This document shows positions 55,626 through 64,000 of a DNA stretch of 64,000 nucleotides, piece by piece. Location: contig NZ_JAEPBH010000015.1 in assembly GCF_016632365.1 (NCBI RefSeq), positions 1,790 to 65,789 of the forward strand. The letters are read 5' to 3'. The DNA comes from Tenebrionibacter intestinalis (GTDB taxonomy: Bacteria; Pseudomonadota; Gammaproteobacteria; Enterobacterales; Enterobacteriaceae). Position 1 is the stretch's first letter; each line of letters opens with the position of its first letter. The translations under genes and the position numbers were made by a program. The notes beneath the pieces were generated by a model that worked only from the letters and a program-made list of their open reading frames with translations, made no database searches and had not been told where the DNA came from.

Positions 55626-57586
55626 GACATTTTACGTCCGATTACACAGTCGTCAGAGGCAATCAACGTGCCGGTATTGCCGGCTATCTGATGCCCCGGC
55701 ATCTGGCGTATCTGGACGAACTGATTTGCCAGCGTCCAGGCGTCAGCGCCCATCGCATACAGGCGCGCCAGCGAATAATCGTTGCGCGACGCCGCCAGCG
55801 CCTGCTGTTGAAAAGCAGGGTTGCTGCCTGAAAGCGCCGGAATTTCACTGTATTCCAGCCCCTCCATTTCCAGACGGAAATCAGCGCCTGCGCCGCTTTG
55901 TGCGCTGCGCGAGCTGGCATAGAGCTGGACGCTGCTGCGGCTGCCGGTACGCATGGCGATCATCGGTTTAATCAATGCCAATTCGCTGCGTGTGGCCACA
56001 ATATATACCGCATCCACATTGCCGGGCGTATCCTGGGCCTCCAGCGGCTGCGCAGGAACAGATGCGTTGTCTGCAAGGGCAGGCGCTTCCCGTTCAGTGG
56101 TGACCGGCGTTCCGGTCAGGGTTAGCCCTGTTCCGCGGTTGATTGCGCTGCGTAATTCGGCCTGGGCGCCGAAACGCTGCTGCAATACCGTATCGCCGCC
56201 CTGCTGTTGCCAGGCGTTAGCAAAAGCGCGCGTCACGCGGTCGCCCAGCGCGTTGCCCGGCGCCAGCAGCAGCGGGCGACGGTAGCCCTGCGCCCAAATA
56301 TGCTCGGCGGCATCGCGGGCTTCATCTTCCGGAGAGAGCGCAAAGTAACAAACATTCGCACGGTTGCTGATATGTCCGGGTTGGTTAAGCGCCAGGACAT
56401 TAAGGGGGGTATTGCTGGTGAGCATACGCTCAACGTCAGGCTTTAGCAGCGGACCGACGACCAGCGAAGCGCCGTCCCGTTGCGCCTGCGCCAGGATCTG
56501 GCTGACCGGTTGCTCCGTGGTGTCGTAAACGCGGACTTCTGCCGGAGTTTGCGCAGCGCTGGCGGCAGGCGTGGGCTGTGAATCCGCCTGCAATGGCGAG
56601 ACAGACGAGTGGTTTTCAAGCAGTTCATCGACCGGCGCATTGGCTGGGCTGACCACATCGCCGCCGTTTGGCGTCTCTGCATAAGCAGGCGTAGGCTGTG
56701 TATCGGCGGCCGACGGACTGGTTTGCAGCAGTCCGTTTCGCGCGTCTTCAAACCCCCTTTTGAGCGCCTGGCCAAACACGCCGGCCTGGCCGTTGAGCGG
56801 CAGCAGTAGGGCAATTATGTTGGTTGTTGCGTGAGCGTTTTGCAGGTTATTCAACGCGCCAGGCAGCATTGTCGCGCCGGGGTTTTGCGGATAGCGGATG
56901 CGCCAGTCAGCAATGCCTGCTTTTAGCGCCTGTAAATTGTTGCGCTTGCTAAACCAGATTTGCTGTAAGTCGAGCCAACCCTGCAGTGTATTTTCCCGGG
57001 CGTTAATGACCAACGCGCGCGCCTGCTCCTCAGGCATGGCGCTAAGCGCCTGCCAGGTTGCGTCGATATTCTTTTGTTTCGCATCTCCCTGTAGCGAGGG
57101 CTCCTGCGCAATCAGCGCGCGCAGTAAACTCAGGGAGGGTTTGCCCTGGCTTGCGTTGATTTGCAACTGCCAGTAGCGCGCCTGCTGCGGCGCTTCCAGT
57201 TCATCGGGGTTGATGCTCGCCAGACGCGTGCGCGCGCCGGCGTAATCCTGGCGCAGTAGCGCAATTTCGGCGCTCAGCAGCGCATATTCGCGCCCCTGTT
57301 GGCCGCTCAGCCCGTGCGGTAGTTTGCCGTAAAGTTCGATAGCCTGGGGATTATCGCCTTCTTTTAACAAAGCGCGTATGGCAAGTAATTGCCAGTTTGT
57401 CCTGTTATCATCACGGCTTTGCTGCATTTGCTGTAAATAAAACGCGGAATTACCCTGTGTATCAGCCTGCAACAGAGACGCGCTCTGGTCTTTAGACTGA
57501 ATGCCACAGCCGGAAAAAAGCATTGCGGCCAGCAGGACTGGCAGGCAGCGCCCGGCTTTAGAACGAAAAATTTTAGACGGTACCAT
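55583..57586 (-). CDS. lpoA: penicillin-binding protein 1A activator lipoprotein LpoA
   Basis: LpoA is an outer-membrane lipoprotein that reaches through the periplasm and stimulates the transpeptidase of PBP1A. The 667-residue product is slightly shorter than the E. coli one (678). A lipobox SGC (about residue 25-27) is preceded by a signal. The N-terminal TPR-like helical domain (about 40-250) leads to the C-terminal periplasmic-binding-protein-like domain (about 265-667: [42 protein letters not shown]). Between them is a longer Ala/Pro/Thr linker. It starts the operon and is divergent from rsmI. Confidence 0.96.
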   Translation of the reverse strand: MVPSKIFRSKAGRCLPVLLAAMLFSGCGIQSKDQSASLLQADTQGNSAFYLQQMQQSRDDNRTNWQLLAIRALLKEGDNPQAIELYGKLPHGLSGQQGREYALLSAEIALLRQDYAGARTRLASINPDELEAPQQARYWQLQINASQGKPSLSLLRALIAQEPSLQGDAKQKNIDATWQALSAMPEEQARALVINARENTLQGWLDLQQIWFSKRNNLQALKAGIADWRIRYPQNPGATMLPGALNNLQNAHATTNIIALLLPLNGQAGVFGQALKRGFEDARNGLLQTSPSAADTQPTPAYAETPNGGDVVSPANAPVDELLENHSSVSPLQADSQPTPAASAAQTPAEVRVYDTTEQPVSQILAQAQRDGASLVVGPLLKPDVERMLTSNTPLNVLALNQPGHISNRANVCYFALSPEDEARDAAEHIWAQGYRRPLLLAPGNALGDRVTRAFANAWQQQGGDTVLQQRFGAQAELRSAINRGTGLTLTGTPVTTEREAPALADNASVPAQPLEAQDTPGNVDAVYIVATRSELALIKPMIAMRTGSRSSVQLYASSRSAQSGAGADFRLEMEGLEYSEIPALSGSNPAFQQQALAASRNDYSLARLYAMGADAWTLANQFVQIRQMPGHQIAGNTGTLIASDDCVIGRKMSWLKYQQGRIVAVN

Positions 57587-57646
57587 ACTGTATCCAGTGT
57601 TATTTTACCCAGCGGTCAATATTAAATCGGCAATACGGATGAAACA

Positions 57647-58522
57647 ATGAAACAACTCGATTCAGCAGTGATTTCAGAAGGTACGCTATACATTGTACCG
57701 ACGCCTATCGGCAACCTCAGCGACATAACGCGACGTGCGCTGGAGATTTTACAGGCCGTTGATCTGATTGCCGCTGAAGATACCCGCCATACCGGACTTT
57801 TACTCCAGCATTTCGCCATTAATGCGCGAATGTTTGCTCTGCACGACCATAACGAACAACAAAAAGCCGAAACACTGCTGGCGAAGCTGCGTGAAGGCCA
57901 GACGATAGCGCTGGTTTCCGACGCCGGCACGCCGCTTATTAACGATCCGGGCTACCATCTGGTGCGCGCCTGTCGTGACGCGGGCGTGCGTGTGGTGCCG
58001 TTGCCGGGACCGTGCGCGGCTATCGCCGCGCTGAGCGCCGCCGGGTTGCCGTCAGACCGTTTTTGTTATGAAGGTTTTTTGCCTGCAAAATCCAAAGGCC
58101 GCCGCGACGCGCTACAGGCGCTGGAGCAGGAGCCGCGCACGCTGATTTTTTACGAATCCACTCACCGCTTGCTCGACAGCCTGGCGGATATCCGCGCGGT
58201 GTTCGGCGAAGCGCGCTACGTGGTGCTGGCGCGTGAGCTGACGAAAACCTGGGAGTCGATTTACGGCGCGCCGGTAGGTGAGCTGCTGGCGTGGGTAAAG
58301 GAAGATGAAAACCGCCGCAAAGGCGAAATGGTGCTGATCGTCGAGGGCTATAAGGCTAACGAAGAAGCGCTGCCCGCCGAGGCGCTGCGCACGCTGGCGC
58401 TGTTACAGGCTGAGTTGCCGCTGAAAAAGGCGGCGGCGCTGGCGGCAGAAATCCATGGCGTGAAGAAAAACGCGTTATATAAATATGCGCTGGCGCTGCA
58501 GGCTAACGACCCGGCCACCTGA
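57647..58522 (+). CDS. rsmI: 16S rRNA 2'-O-ribose C1402 methyltransferase RsmI
   Basis: RsmI methylates the 2'-hydroxyl of cytidine 1402 in the 30S decoding centre, together with RsmH. The 291-residue product (E. coli 286) is a tetrapyrrole-methylase-like (SPOUT-unrelated) SAM enzyme. Conserved are [48 protein letters not shown] and FYESTHR. It is divergent from lpoA by 60 bp and converges with garD across 600 bp full of hairpins. Confidence 0.97.
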   Translation: MKQLDSAVISEGTLYIVPTPIGNLSDITRRALEILQAVDLIAAEDTRHTGLLLQHFAINARMFALHDHNEQQKAETLLAKLREGQTIALVSDAGTPLINDPGYHLVRACRDAGVRVVPLPGPCAAIAALSAAGLPSDRFCYEGFLPAKSKGRRDALQALEQEPRTLIFYESTHRLLDSLADIRAVFGEARYVVLARELTKTWESIYGAPVGELLAWVKEDENRRKGEMVLIVEGYKANEEALPAEALRTLALLQAELPLKKAAALAAEIHGVKKNALYKYALALQANDPAT

Positions 58523-58931
58523 AGCGCGCTCTGGCAATGCCTGGCCGCGAAGAAGCGTGGAATATCCCAACGTGGGGCAATCTGCCGTATTTCTACGCCG
58601 TCCGGAAGGAAGGTTTACTCGCCGGGGCGGCAATAACGCCGTGATTGAGAAAATTAATAATCAATGGGTTAAGCGAACCTGCGCGTTGCCGCGTAAACCA
58701 GCCTTTGCGACAGGTTTCTGGCGGGTCATGCATACCAGACAGGTGGTTAAGTCGGCTTTGTGAATGCCTTTTGCACAGCGCTAAAAGGCATGGAGATTGT
58801 TGAATGACGCCAGGCCAAACGGACTCGGCCGCAAGCGGCTGCAATGTACAAGCGTATCCACGCGTTGATTTACATCGGAATGCCGCAAAGCGGGCAAATC
58901 CTCGTTTTTGCCCGCTTTATCGCCATTGTGG

Positions 58932-58951
58932 AGCATGGCATGACGCCATGC
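58932..58951. repeat. 20-bp palindromic repeat, copy 1
   Basis: AGCATGGCATGACGCCATGC, a 7-bp stem with a 5-nt loop. The same 20 bases occur at 59091-59110. Confidence 0.8.
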
Positions 58952-59009
58952 CCGGATTGTTGGCAAAAAAGGGAAAAACGGTTTTTTTCCTTTTTTGTGG
59001 TAAGCAGGC

Positions 59010-59037
59010 GAAAATCAATGCATTGATTTTCCTTTTT
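59010..59037 (+). terminator. terminator-like perfect palindrome
   Basis: GAAAATCAATG and CATTGATTTTC (59010-59031) are directly joined and followed by CTTTTTTA. It would end rightward transcripts such as rsmI. Confidence 0.6.
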
Positions 59038-59090
59038 TATTGTGTTTCATCCATCCTGTCTGTGAAAGGATGGGGTTTGCCAGCCGTCTT

Positions 59091-59116
59091 AGCATGGCAT
59101 GACGCCATGCTTTTTT
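59091..59116. repeat. 20-bp palindromic repeat, copy 2, with T run
   Basis: An exact second copy of AGCATGGCATGACGCCATGC, followed by six T. This makes it a good intrinsic terminator, unlike copy 1. Confidence 0.8.
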
Positions 59117-59123
59117 ATTGCGG

Positions 59124-60695
59124 TCAGGTCACTGGCGCGGGGTTAAACACCGCCAGTTGATTATACAGCCCCCATTGATCCGAATATGTTTTTTTACGTC
59201 CGCTGGCCACGTCGAGAATAAAGTGAAATAACTTCCAGCCTACATCTTCAATGCTCTCTTCGCCTGTGGCGATAGTGCCTGCGTTGATATCCATCAAATC
59301 ATGCCAGCGCCGGGCAAGCTCCGTGCGCGTCGCCATTTTTATCACCGGCACTGCCGCCAGGCCGTATGGCGTGCCGCGCCCGGTGGTAAACACCTGCACC
59401 GTAATGCCGGATGCCAATTGCTGCGTGCCGCAGATAAAATCGCTGGCGGGCGTGGCGGCGTAAATAAGACCGCGCTTCGTCGGGCGTTGCCCGGGGGAGA
59501 GCACTTCGGCAATGGCGCTTTTGCCTGATTTAGCGATTGAGCCGAGCGCTTTTTCCACCACGTTAGCCAGGCCGCCTTTTTTATTGCCCGGTGACGGATT
59601 GGCGCTGCGATCGGTTTTTCCCATATCAAGATAGTTGTCATACCAGGCCATCTCTTCCAGCAGCCGTTTGCCTACCTCTTCGCTGGCCGCGCGCGGCGTC
59701 AACAGATGTATAGCGTCGCGGACCTCTGTGACTTCTGAGAACATGACCGTTGCGCCGCAGCGCACCAGCAGATCGGAGGCGTAGCCTACCGCCGGGTTAG
59801 CCGTCACGCCGGAAAAGGCGTCGCTGCCGCCGCACTGCATTCCCACCACTAACTCGCTGGCCGGGAAGGTTTCGCGCCGGCGCGCGTTGAGTTTTTCCAG
59901 GTGACGTTCGGCGGTCTGTAAGATCGCATCCACCATTGCGCGAAAGCCGGTATAGCGTTCATCCTGCAGGCGTACCACACTGGCGCCGTCTGTGGCACAA
60001 AGCTGTATATCATCGCTGCCTTCAAGCAGGCGTTCCGGCTGGAGTTTTTCGCAGCCGAGACCCACGACCATCACTTCGCCGCCAAAGTTGGGGTTAAGGG
60101 CGATATTGTGAATGGTGCGAATCGGCACGACTGCGGCAGGCGCGTTAATCGCCACGCCGCAGCCGTATAGATGATTCAGCCCGACTACGCCGTCCACATT
60201 GGGATAGCGCGGCAGCAGATCGCGTTCAATGATTTTCACCACATAATCAACCACGCCCGCCACGCAGTGTACGCTGGTGGTAATGCCAAGCAGGTTACGG
60301 GTGCCGACACTGCCGTTCGGATTGCGGTAGCCTTCAAAGGTATAGCCCGCCAGCGGCGCCAGCGGCTCCGGTATTCGGGTCGCCAGCGGCAGGCTATTGA
60401 GCGGCGGCGCTTTCGGCAACCTCACCAGAGACTCATCAATCCAACTGCCGCGTGGAATGTGGCGTTGGGCATAGCCAATAATTTCGCCATAACGCACGAT
60501 TTCACCGCCTTCGGGAATATCCGCCAGCGCGGTTTTATGCCCCTGTGGAATATGCTCCGTGAGCGTCAGCCCATCGGGAAAGCGCGTACCGGCTTTAAGG
60601 CCGCCGTCATTGACGATAATTGCCACATTATCATCGTGGTGCACTTTTATATAAAAAGCGGCAGGGGGGGATTGTTGAATTTTAATCTCAGCCAT
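59124..60695 (-). CDS. garD: galactarate dehydratase GarD
   Basis: GarD removes water from galactarate to give 5-keto-4-deoxy-D-glucarate in the cytosol, the first step of galactarate use. The 523-residue product has the E. coli GarD length. It has an N-terminal SAF domain (about residues 1-100, [21 protein letters not shown]) and a UxaA-type domain. Family motifs include [49 protein letters not shown] and [11 protein letters not shown]. It is divergent from garL. In E. coli CdaR activates it with diacids as inducers. Confidence 0.97.
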   Translation of the reverse strand: MAEIKIQQSPPAAFYIKVHHDDNVAIIVNDGGLKAGTRFPDGLTLTEHIPQGHKTALADIPEGGEIVRYGEIIGYAQRHIPRGSWIDESLVRLPKAPPLNSLPLATRIPEPLAPLAGYTFEGYRNPNGSVGTRNLLGITTSVHCVAGVVDYVVKIIERDLLPRYPNVDGVVGLNHLYGCGVAINAPAAVVPIRTIHNIALNPNFGGEVMVVGLGCEKLQPERLLEGSDDIQLCATDGASVVRLQDERYTGFRAMVDAILQTAERHLEKLNARRRETFPASELVVGMQCGGSDAFSGVTANPAVGYASDLLVRCGATVMFSEVTEVRDAIHLLTPRAASEEVGKRLLEEMAWYDNYLDMGKTDRSANPSPGNKKGGLANVVEKALGSIAKSGKSAIAEVLSPGQRPTKRGLIYAATPASDFICGTQQLASGITVQVFTTGRGTPYGLAAVPVIKMATRTELARRWHDLMDINAGTIATGEESIEDVGWKLFHFILDVASGRKKTYSDQWGLYNQLAVFNPAPVT

Positions 60696-61238
60696 TATCG
60701 TCTCCAGTAATACACCGCTTAACAGGAAATAAGCGCAATGAAAACGTGGGTTACTTGTTTAAGCAGCGCAAAGAAAAGCATGGGGGAAGTAATAGGGCAA
60801 AAATGTGAGGAAGATCGCCTTAAATGTACCCACCTGGCGCATGGAAGGCGTCAGGTTCGAGTTCTGTGGCGTAGACCCCACAGCTTCAGGCATATGTCGA
60901 TAAAAAGCGTTTTTTATAATTTATATATTGGGCATATGTCCAGTGATGCGCCAGGGCCGGTTGTTTATAATAAGTGCGTTTTTGCTTTTCTTCAGTTAGC
61001 ACAGGCGCTGAGTAATTCATCGCCGTGAATAAAAAAGCCCTTTTATTTATATCCCCGGCTTTGTACTCACAAGCGCGCTACCGCTTGCGTTATTTTTAAT
61101 GCGGGCAATAACCGGTGCTGTTTTGTCGCTACTGAGTGGTTGTCTCTGGCCTGGGGCTGGGGGTTATTGTCCAGGCCTGTGTAAGCGATATTCAACGTTT
61201 GGCATTGCAAATAACGACTCAGGCAAAGGTTAATGCAA
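60696..61238. other. gene-free divergent region where garP is missing
   Basis: About 540 bp between the garD and garL starts. E. coli has the galactarate permease gene garP here; none is seen and no remnant is recognisable. A GGCATATGTC decamer occurs twice (60889-60898 and 60931-60940), 42 bp apart, and a CTGTGG/CCACAG hairpin lies at 60864-60881. Promoters for both directions should be here. Confidence 0.6.
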
Positions 61239-62009
61239 ATGAATGACAACATTTTTCCTAATAAATTTAAGGCCGCGCTGGCGGCGCACCGGACTCAGAT
61301 TGGCTGCTGGTCGGCGCTGGCGAACCCGATCAGTACCGAGGTGCTGGGGCTGGCGGGCTTTGACTGGATCGTGCTGGACGGCGAGCATGCGCCGAATGAT
61401 ATCACTACGTTTGTTCCGCAGCTTATGGCGCTCAAAGGCAGCGTGAGCGCGCCGGTAGTGCGCGCGCCGACCAACGATCCGGTAATTATCAAACGCCTGC
61501 TGGATATTGGTTTTTATAACTTTTTGATCCCGTTTGTGGAAAGCCGGGAAGAAGCTGAACGGGCGGTGGCTTCCACGCGTTATCCGCCCCGCGGTATTCG
61601 CGGTGTTTCCGTAAGCCACCGCAGTAATGGTTATGGCACTACCCCGGATTATTTCAGCCAGATCGACAACAATATCGCCGTTCTGGTGCAGATTGAAAGC
61701 CAGCCCGGGCTGGACAACCTTGAGGCGATTGCCGCTACAGACGGCGTAGATGGCCTCTTTGTCGGGCCTGGCGATCTTTGCGCGGCGCTGGGCTACCTTG
61801 GTAACCCGTCGCACCCGGAGGTGCAGCGCGCTATCAGGCATATTTTTGCTTGTGCGAAGACACACGGCAAACCGGCGGGCATTCTCGCCCCGGCGGAAGC
61901 AGACGCCCGGCGTTACCTGGAGTGGGGCGCAACCTTTGTCGCCGTAGGCAGCGACCTTGGCGTGTTCCGCGCCGCTACGCAGAAGCTGGCGGATCTCTTT
62001 AAAAAGTAA
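61239..62009 (+). CDS. garL: 2-dehydro-3-deoxyglucarate (5-keto-4-deoxy-D-glucarate) aldolase GarL
   Basis: GarL splits 5-keto-4-deoxyglucarate into pyruvate and tartronate semialdehyde. The 256-residue product (from ATG 61239) equals E. coli GarL. It is a class II HpcH/HpaI aldolase, with metal ligands in LVQIESQ and [14 protein letters not shown], and the general base in [12 protein letters not shown] 61233 is also in frame but sits only 3-4 nt from AAAGG; the second ATG has better spacing and the family length. It forms an operon with garR. Confidence 0.95.
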   Translation: MNDNIFPNKFKAALAAHRTQIGCWSALANPISTEVLGLAGFDWIVLDGEHAPNDITTFVPQLMALKGSVSAPVVRAPTNDPVIIKRLLDIGFYNFLIPFVESREEAERAVASTRYPPRGIRGVSVSHRSNGYGTTPDYFSQIDNNIAVLVQIESQPGLDNLEAIAATDGVDGLFVGPGDLCAALGYLGNPSHPEVQRAIRHIFACAKTHGKPAGILAPAEADARRYLEWGATFVAVGSDLGVFRAATQKLADLFKK

Positions 62010-62038
62010 ACACTTTCAGCCTATTGAGAGGGAACAAG

Positions 62039-62932
62039 ATGACGACGTTAAAAGTAGGTTTCATTGGCCTTGGCATCATGGGTAAACCCATGAGCAAAAA
62101 TCTTCTGAAAGCGGGCTATTCGCTGGTGGTGCTGGATCGTAATAAAGAGGCGGTTGCTGAGTTGATGCACGCTGGCGCGGAAAGCGCCGCCACGCCGAAA
62201 GCGGTGGCGGAATGCTGCGACGTAGTGATTACTATGCTGCCGAACTCGCCGCAGGTAACAGAGGTGGCGCTGGGTGAGAATGGCCTGCTTGAGGGCGCTC
62301 GCTCCGGCAGTACGCTGATTGATATGAGTTCTATTGCTCCGCTGGCAAGTCGGGAAATTTGTACGGCCTTGCAGGCCAAAGGAATGAATATGTTGGATGC
62401 GCCGGTGAGCGGCGGTGAACCGAAGGCCATTGACGGTACGCTCTCCGTGATGGTGGGCGGCGATAAAGCGCTATTCGATAAGTATTACGACCTGATGAAA
62501 GCGATGGCTGGCTCGGTGGTGCATACTGGCGAAATTGGCGCCGGAAACGTGACCAAACTGGCCAACCAGGTCATTGTGGCGTTAAATATCGCGGCCATGT
62601 CTGAAGCGTTGGTGTTGGCAACTAAAGCCGGGGTAAATCCGGATCTGGTCTATCAGGCGATTCGCGGTGGGCTGGCGGGCAGTACGGTGCTTGACGCCAA
62701 AGCGCCAATGGTAATGGATCGTAATTTCAGGCCGGGTTTTCGCATCGATCTGCACATTAAAGATTTAGCAAACGCGCTGGATACGTCGCACAGCGTAGGC
62801 GCACAGCTACCGCTGACAGCGGCGGTTATGGAGATGATGCAGGCGCTGCGTGCCGATGGGCTGGGTTCTGCCGATCACTGCGCGCTGGCGCGCTATTATG
62901 AAAACCTGGCGAAGATTGAAGTGTGTAAATAA
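62039..62932 (+). CDS. garR: tartronate semialdehyde reductase GarR
   Basis: GarR reduces tartronate semialdehyde to D-glycerate with NADH. The 297-residue product is a 3-hydroxyisobutyrate dehydrogenase-type enzyme. The Rossmann GFIGLGIMGKPMSKNL is at the N-terminus. The substrate-binding DAPVSGGEPKA and the catalytic lysine of GNVTKLANQV follow. The start at 62039 has GAGAGGGAAC before it. In E. coli garK (glycerate kinase) follows; here only a terminator and rnpB follow, so glycerate must be phosphorylated by another kinase (GlxK type). Confidence 0.96.
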   Translation: MTTLKVGFIGLGIMGKPMSKNLLKAGYSLVVLDRNKEAVAELMHAGAESAATPKAVAECCDVVITMLPNSPQVTEVALGENGLLEGARSGSTLIDMSSIAPLASREICTALQAKGMNMLDAPVSGGEPKAIDGTLSVMVGGDKALFDKYYDLMKAMAGSVVHTGEIGAGNVTKLANQVIVALNIAAMSEALVLATKAGVNPDLVYQAIRGGLAGSTVLDAKAPMVMDRNFRPGFRIDLHIKDLANALDTSHSVGAQLPLTAAVMEMMQALRADGLGSADHCALARYYENLAKIEVCK

Positions 62933-62936
62933 TCCT

Positions 62937-62960
62937 CGGGCGCGCAGCGTGCCCGGTTTT
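62937..62960 (+). terminator. terminator of garLR
   Basis: CGGGC (62937-62941) and GCCCG (62951-62955) with a 9-nt loop, followed by GTTTTT. It stands 5 nt after the garR stop. Confidence 0.7.
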
Positions 62961-63094
62961 TCTGCCAGGCCGCTGCTGGCCTGGAGAGCGTGTTCTTGCG
63001 TGGAAATGACCAGCGCTGGCTTGGGTTGCGCGGCTGAGTATACGGCAGGCTCTCAGCGGGGCGGCATAGCCGTGAAGGTCATGGCCTGTGTGGG

Positions 63095-63123
63095 GTGACA
63101 GCGCAGGCGAAACGCTCTATACT
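63095..63123 (+). promoter_or_regulatory. rnpB promoter
   Basis: The -35 element GTGACA (63095-63100) and the -10 element TATACT (63118-63123) are 17 bp apart. The start of the M1 RNA at 63132 lies 8 nt after the -10. It is a standard sigma 70 promoter, as expected for this constitutive RNA. Confidence 0.85.
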
Positions 63124-63131
63124 CTCGCGCT

Positions 63132-63508
<377 letters not shown>

Positions 63509-63524
63509 TATTCCAGAACAGCGC

Positions 63525-63570
63525 GTTGGCGTATCTCAGGCGCTCAGAAGCCGTAATGAGATACGCCAAC
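63525..63570 (+). terminator. 14-bp hairpin after rnpB, possible terminator
   Basis: GTTGGCGTATCTCA (63525-63538) pairs perfectly with TGAGATACGCCAAC (63557-63570) around an 18-nt loop. Only GGTTGTTAT follows, so it is a stable hairpin without a clear T run. It stands 17 nt beyond the mature RNA. The next 170 bp to the GGDEF gene hold nothing I can identify. Confidence 0.6.
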
Positions 63571-63743
63571 GGTTGTTATATCCCCATACGCTTTGCCGTG
63601 CCTACTATCTACAAGAACAAAAACGCCTGTTAAGCGCCGAATCCATACAGGCTTATGCGAAGGTCGAATTTGTTCAGAGAAACATCCATTTTTTAATCGT
63701 TCGGTATTACGCCGTAGCGGACAGGTCTGTCCGCCAGGCGGCG

Positions 63744-64000
63744 CTACAGGTCTGGCTCCTGAGGCGTTAATTGGGACGCTTTTTTCATGACGTACATTTT
63801 TTCATCAGCATACTGAATGCTTTGCGATAAATTATCTCTGAGCTGAGCGATACCGAATGAAATGCACGGCGTTACGGTATTTTCTCCGAAGGTAAACGTT
63901 CTGGCGCCGATGCGTTGCTGAATGCGTTTCATAATCTGCTGGGCTTTCTTCACCTCATCAACGAGCATGACCACCAGAAATTCATCCCCGCCGTAACGAA
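63744..64000 (-). CDS. diguanylate cyclase (GGDEF domain), C-terminal part, cut by the window edge
   Basis: The last 85 codons of a GGDEF protein. The active-site motif RYGGDEF is complete at the window edge (about 63977-63999). FLVVMLVDEVKKAQQIMKRIQ, VTPCISFGIAQLRD and the C-terminal YADEKMYVMKK follow, as in active cyclases. The enzyme makes cyclic di-GMP from two GTP. The inhibitory RxxD site and sensor part lie outside the window or are absent. It converges with rnpB. Confidence 0.88.
   Translation of the reverse strand, partial: RYGGDEFLVVMLVDEVKKAQQIMKRIQQRIGARTFTFGENTVTPCISFGIAQLRDNLSQSIQYADEKMYVMKKASQLTPQEPDL

Larger units (their letters stand above)
58523..59123. other. 600-bp gene-free region packed with hairpins between rsmI and garD
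   Basis: No gene is seen. At least six inverted repeats stand in a row: ATGCCTTT/AAAGGCAT (about 58764-58790), AAAGCGGGCAAA/TTTGCCCGCTTT (58887-58918), GCATGGC/GCCATGC (58933-58951), a poly-A/poly-T stem (58964-58998), GAAAATCAATG/CATTGATTTTC (59010-59031) and GCATGGC/GCCATGC again (59092-59110). Several are followed by T runs. A cluster of terminators between two convergent genes is the simplest reading. Confidence 0.7.

Noticed and set aside
60738-61028. 96-codon frame in the garP-sized gap
   Set aside because: No resemblance to a permease, no ribosome-binding site, and composition typical of non-coding DNA.

Overview
The window is chromosomal DNA from a member of the Enterobacteriaceae. 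Almost every backbone gene can be recognised as an ortholog of an Escherichia coli K-12 gene at near-full length and in familiar order. High GC, a malonate decarboxylase operon and the absence of several E. coli genes fit Cronobacter or a close relative (Franconibacter, Siccibacter). That genus call is an inference, not a proof.

Layout. (1) 1-25053 is the E. coli 95-96 min backbone: cycA, ytfE, ytfF (frameshifted), cpdB, cysQ, ytfJ, ytfK, ytfL, msrA, tamA-tamB-ytfP, ppa, fbp, mpl, a lemA plus TPM-domain pair, darP (yjgA) and pmbA. chpBS and ytfQRT-yjfF, which E. coli carries between ytfP and fbp, are missing; an AT-rich gene-free stretch lies there. (2) 25433-35104 starts with two small genes (DUF2461 and a periplasmic OB-fold protein) and continues with a complete malonate decarboxylase operon, mdcABCDEFGH, and its convergent regulator mdcR. 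The transporter gene mdcF is broken by an apparent 2-nt insertion. (3) 35383-44287 is the most interesting part. It is a little-studied catabolic locus related to Enterococcus faecalis EF_0829-EF_0839: a stand-alone PRD protein, a glycine-rich SFCGS protein, DUF4312, DUF4311 and DUF4310 (a predicted new type of transporter), a metallo-amidohydrolase/deacetylase, a DgaE-type PLP ammonia lyase and a 2-keto-3-deoxy sugar-acid aldolase. A periplasmic lactonase-fold protein and a PRD/EIIB/EIIA transcription activator follow. Together they suggest uptake and breakdown of an N-acylated amino sugar acid or its lactone. (4) 44296-50917 is the E. coli 71 min backbone: yhbW, ubiV-ubiU, ubiT, yhbS, yhbQ, yhbP, yraR, with an intact ccdA antitoxin next to a dead ccdB toxin inserted after yhbW. 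(5) 51111-53958 holds a decayed yfaZ-like gene and a P2-like prophage remnant: integrase 3' end, a polymorphic-toxin (type 44) fragment with an apparently intact immunity-like gene, a cos-like site, a portal gene fragment and a gpD fragment. (6) 54025-64000 returns to backbone: dolP, diaA, yraN, lpoA, rsmI, the galactarate genes garD and garL-garR (garP and garK missing here), rnpB and the end of a GGDEF gene cut by the window edge.

How the genes work together. The two inserted catabolic loci, each with a CRP-like site upstream, would deliver acetyl-CoA precursors from malonate, and pyruvate plus a C3 aldehyde from a sugar acid. The backbone groups cover outer-membrane and envelope assembly (tamAB, lpoA, dolP), nitrosative and oxidative repair (ytfE under a clear NsrR operator, msrA), sulfur and nucleotide scavenging (cysQ, cpdB), anaerobic ubiquinone synthesis (ubiTUV), replication timing (diaA) and ribosome/tRNA processing (darP, rsmI, rnpB). 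All family names come from recognising the sequences by eye; no database search was run.
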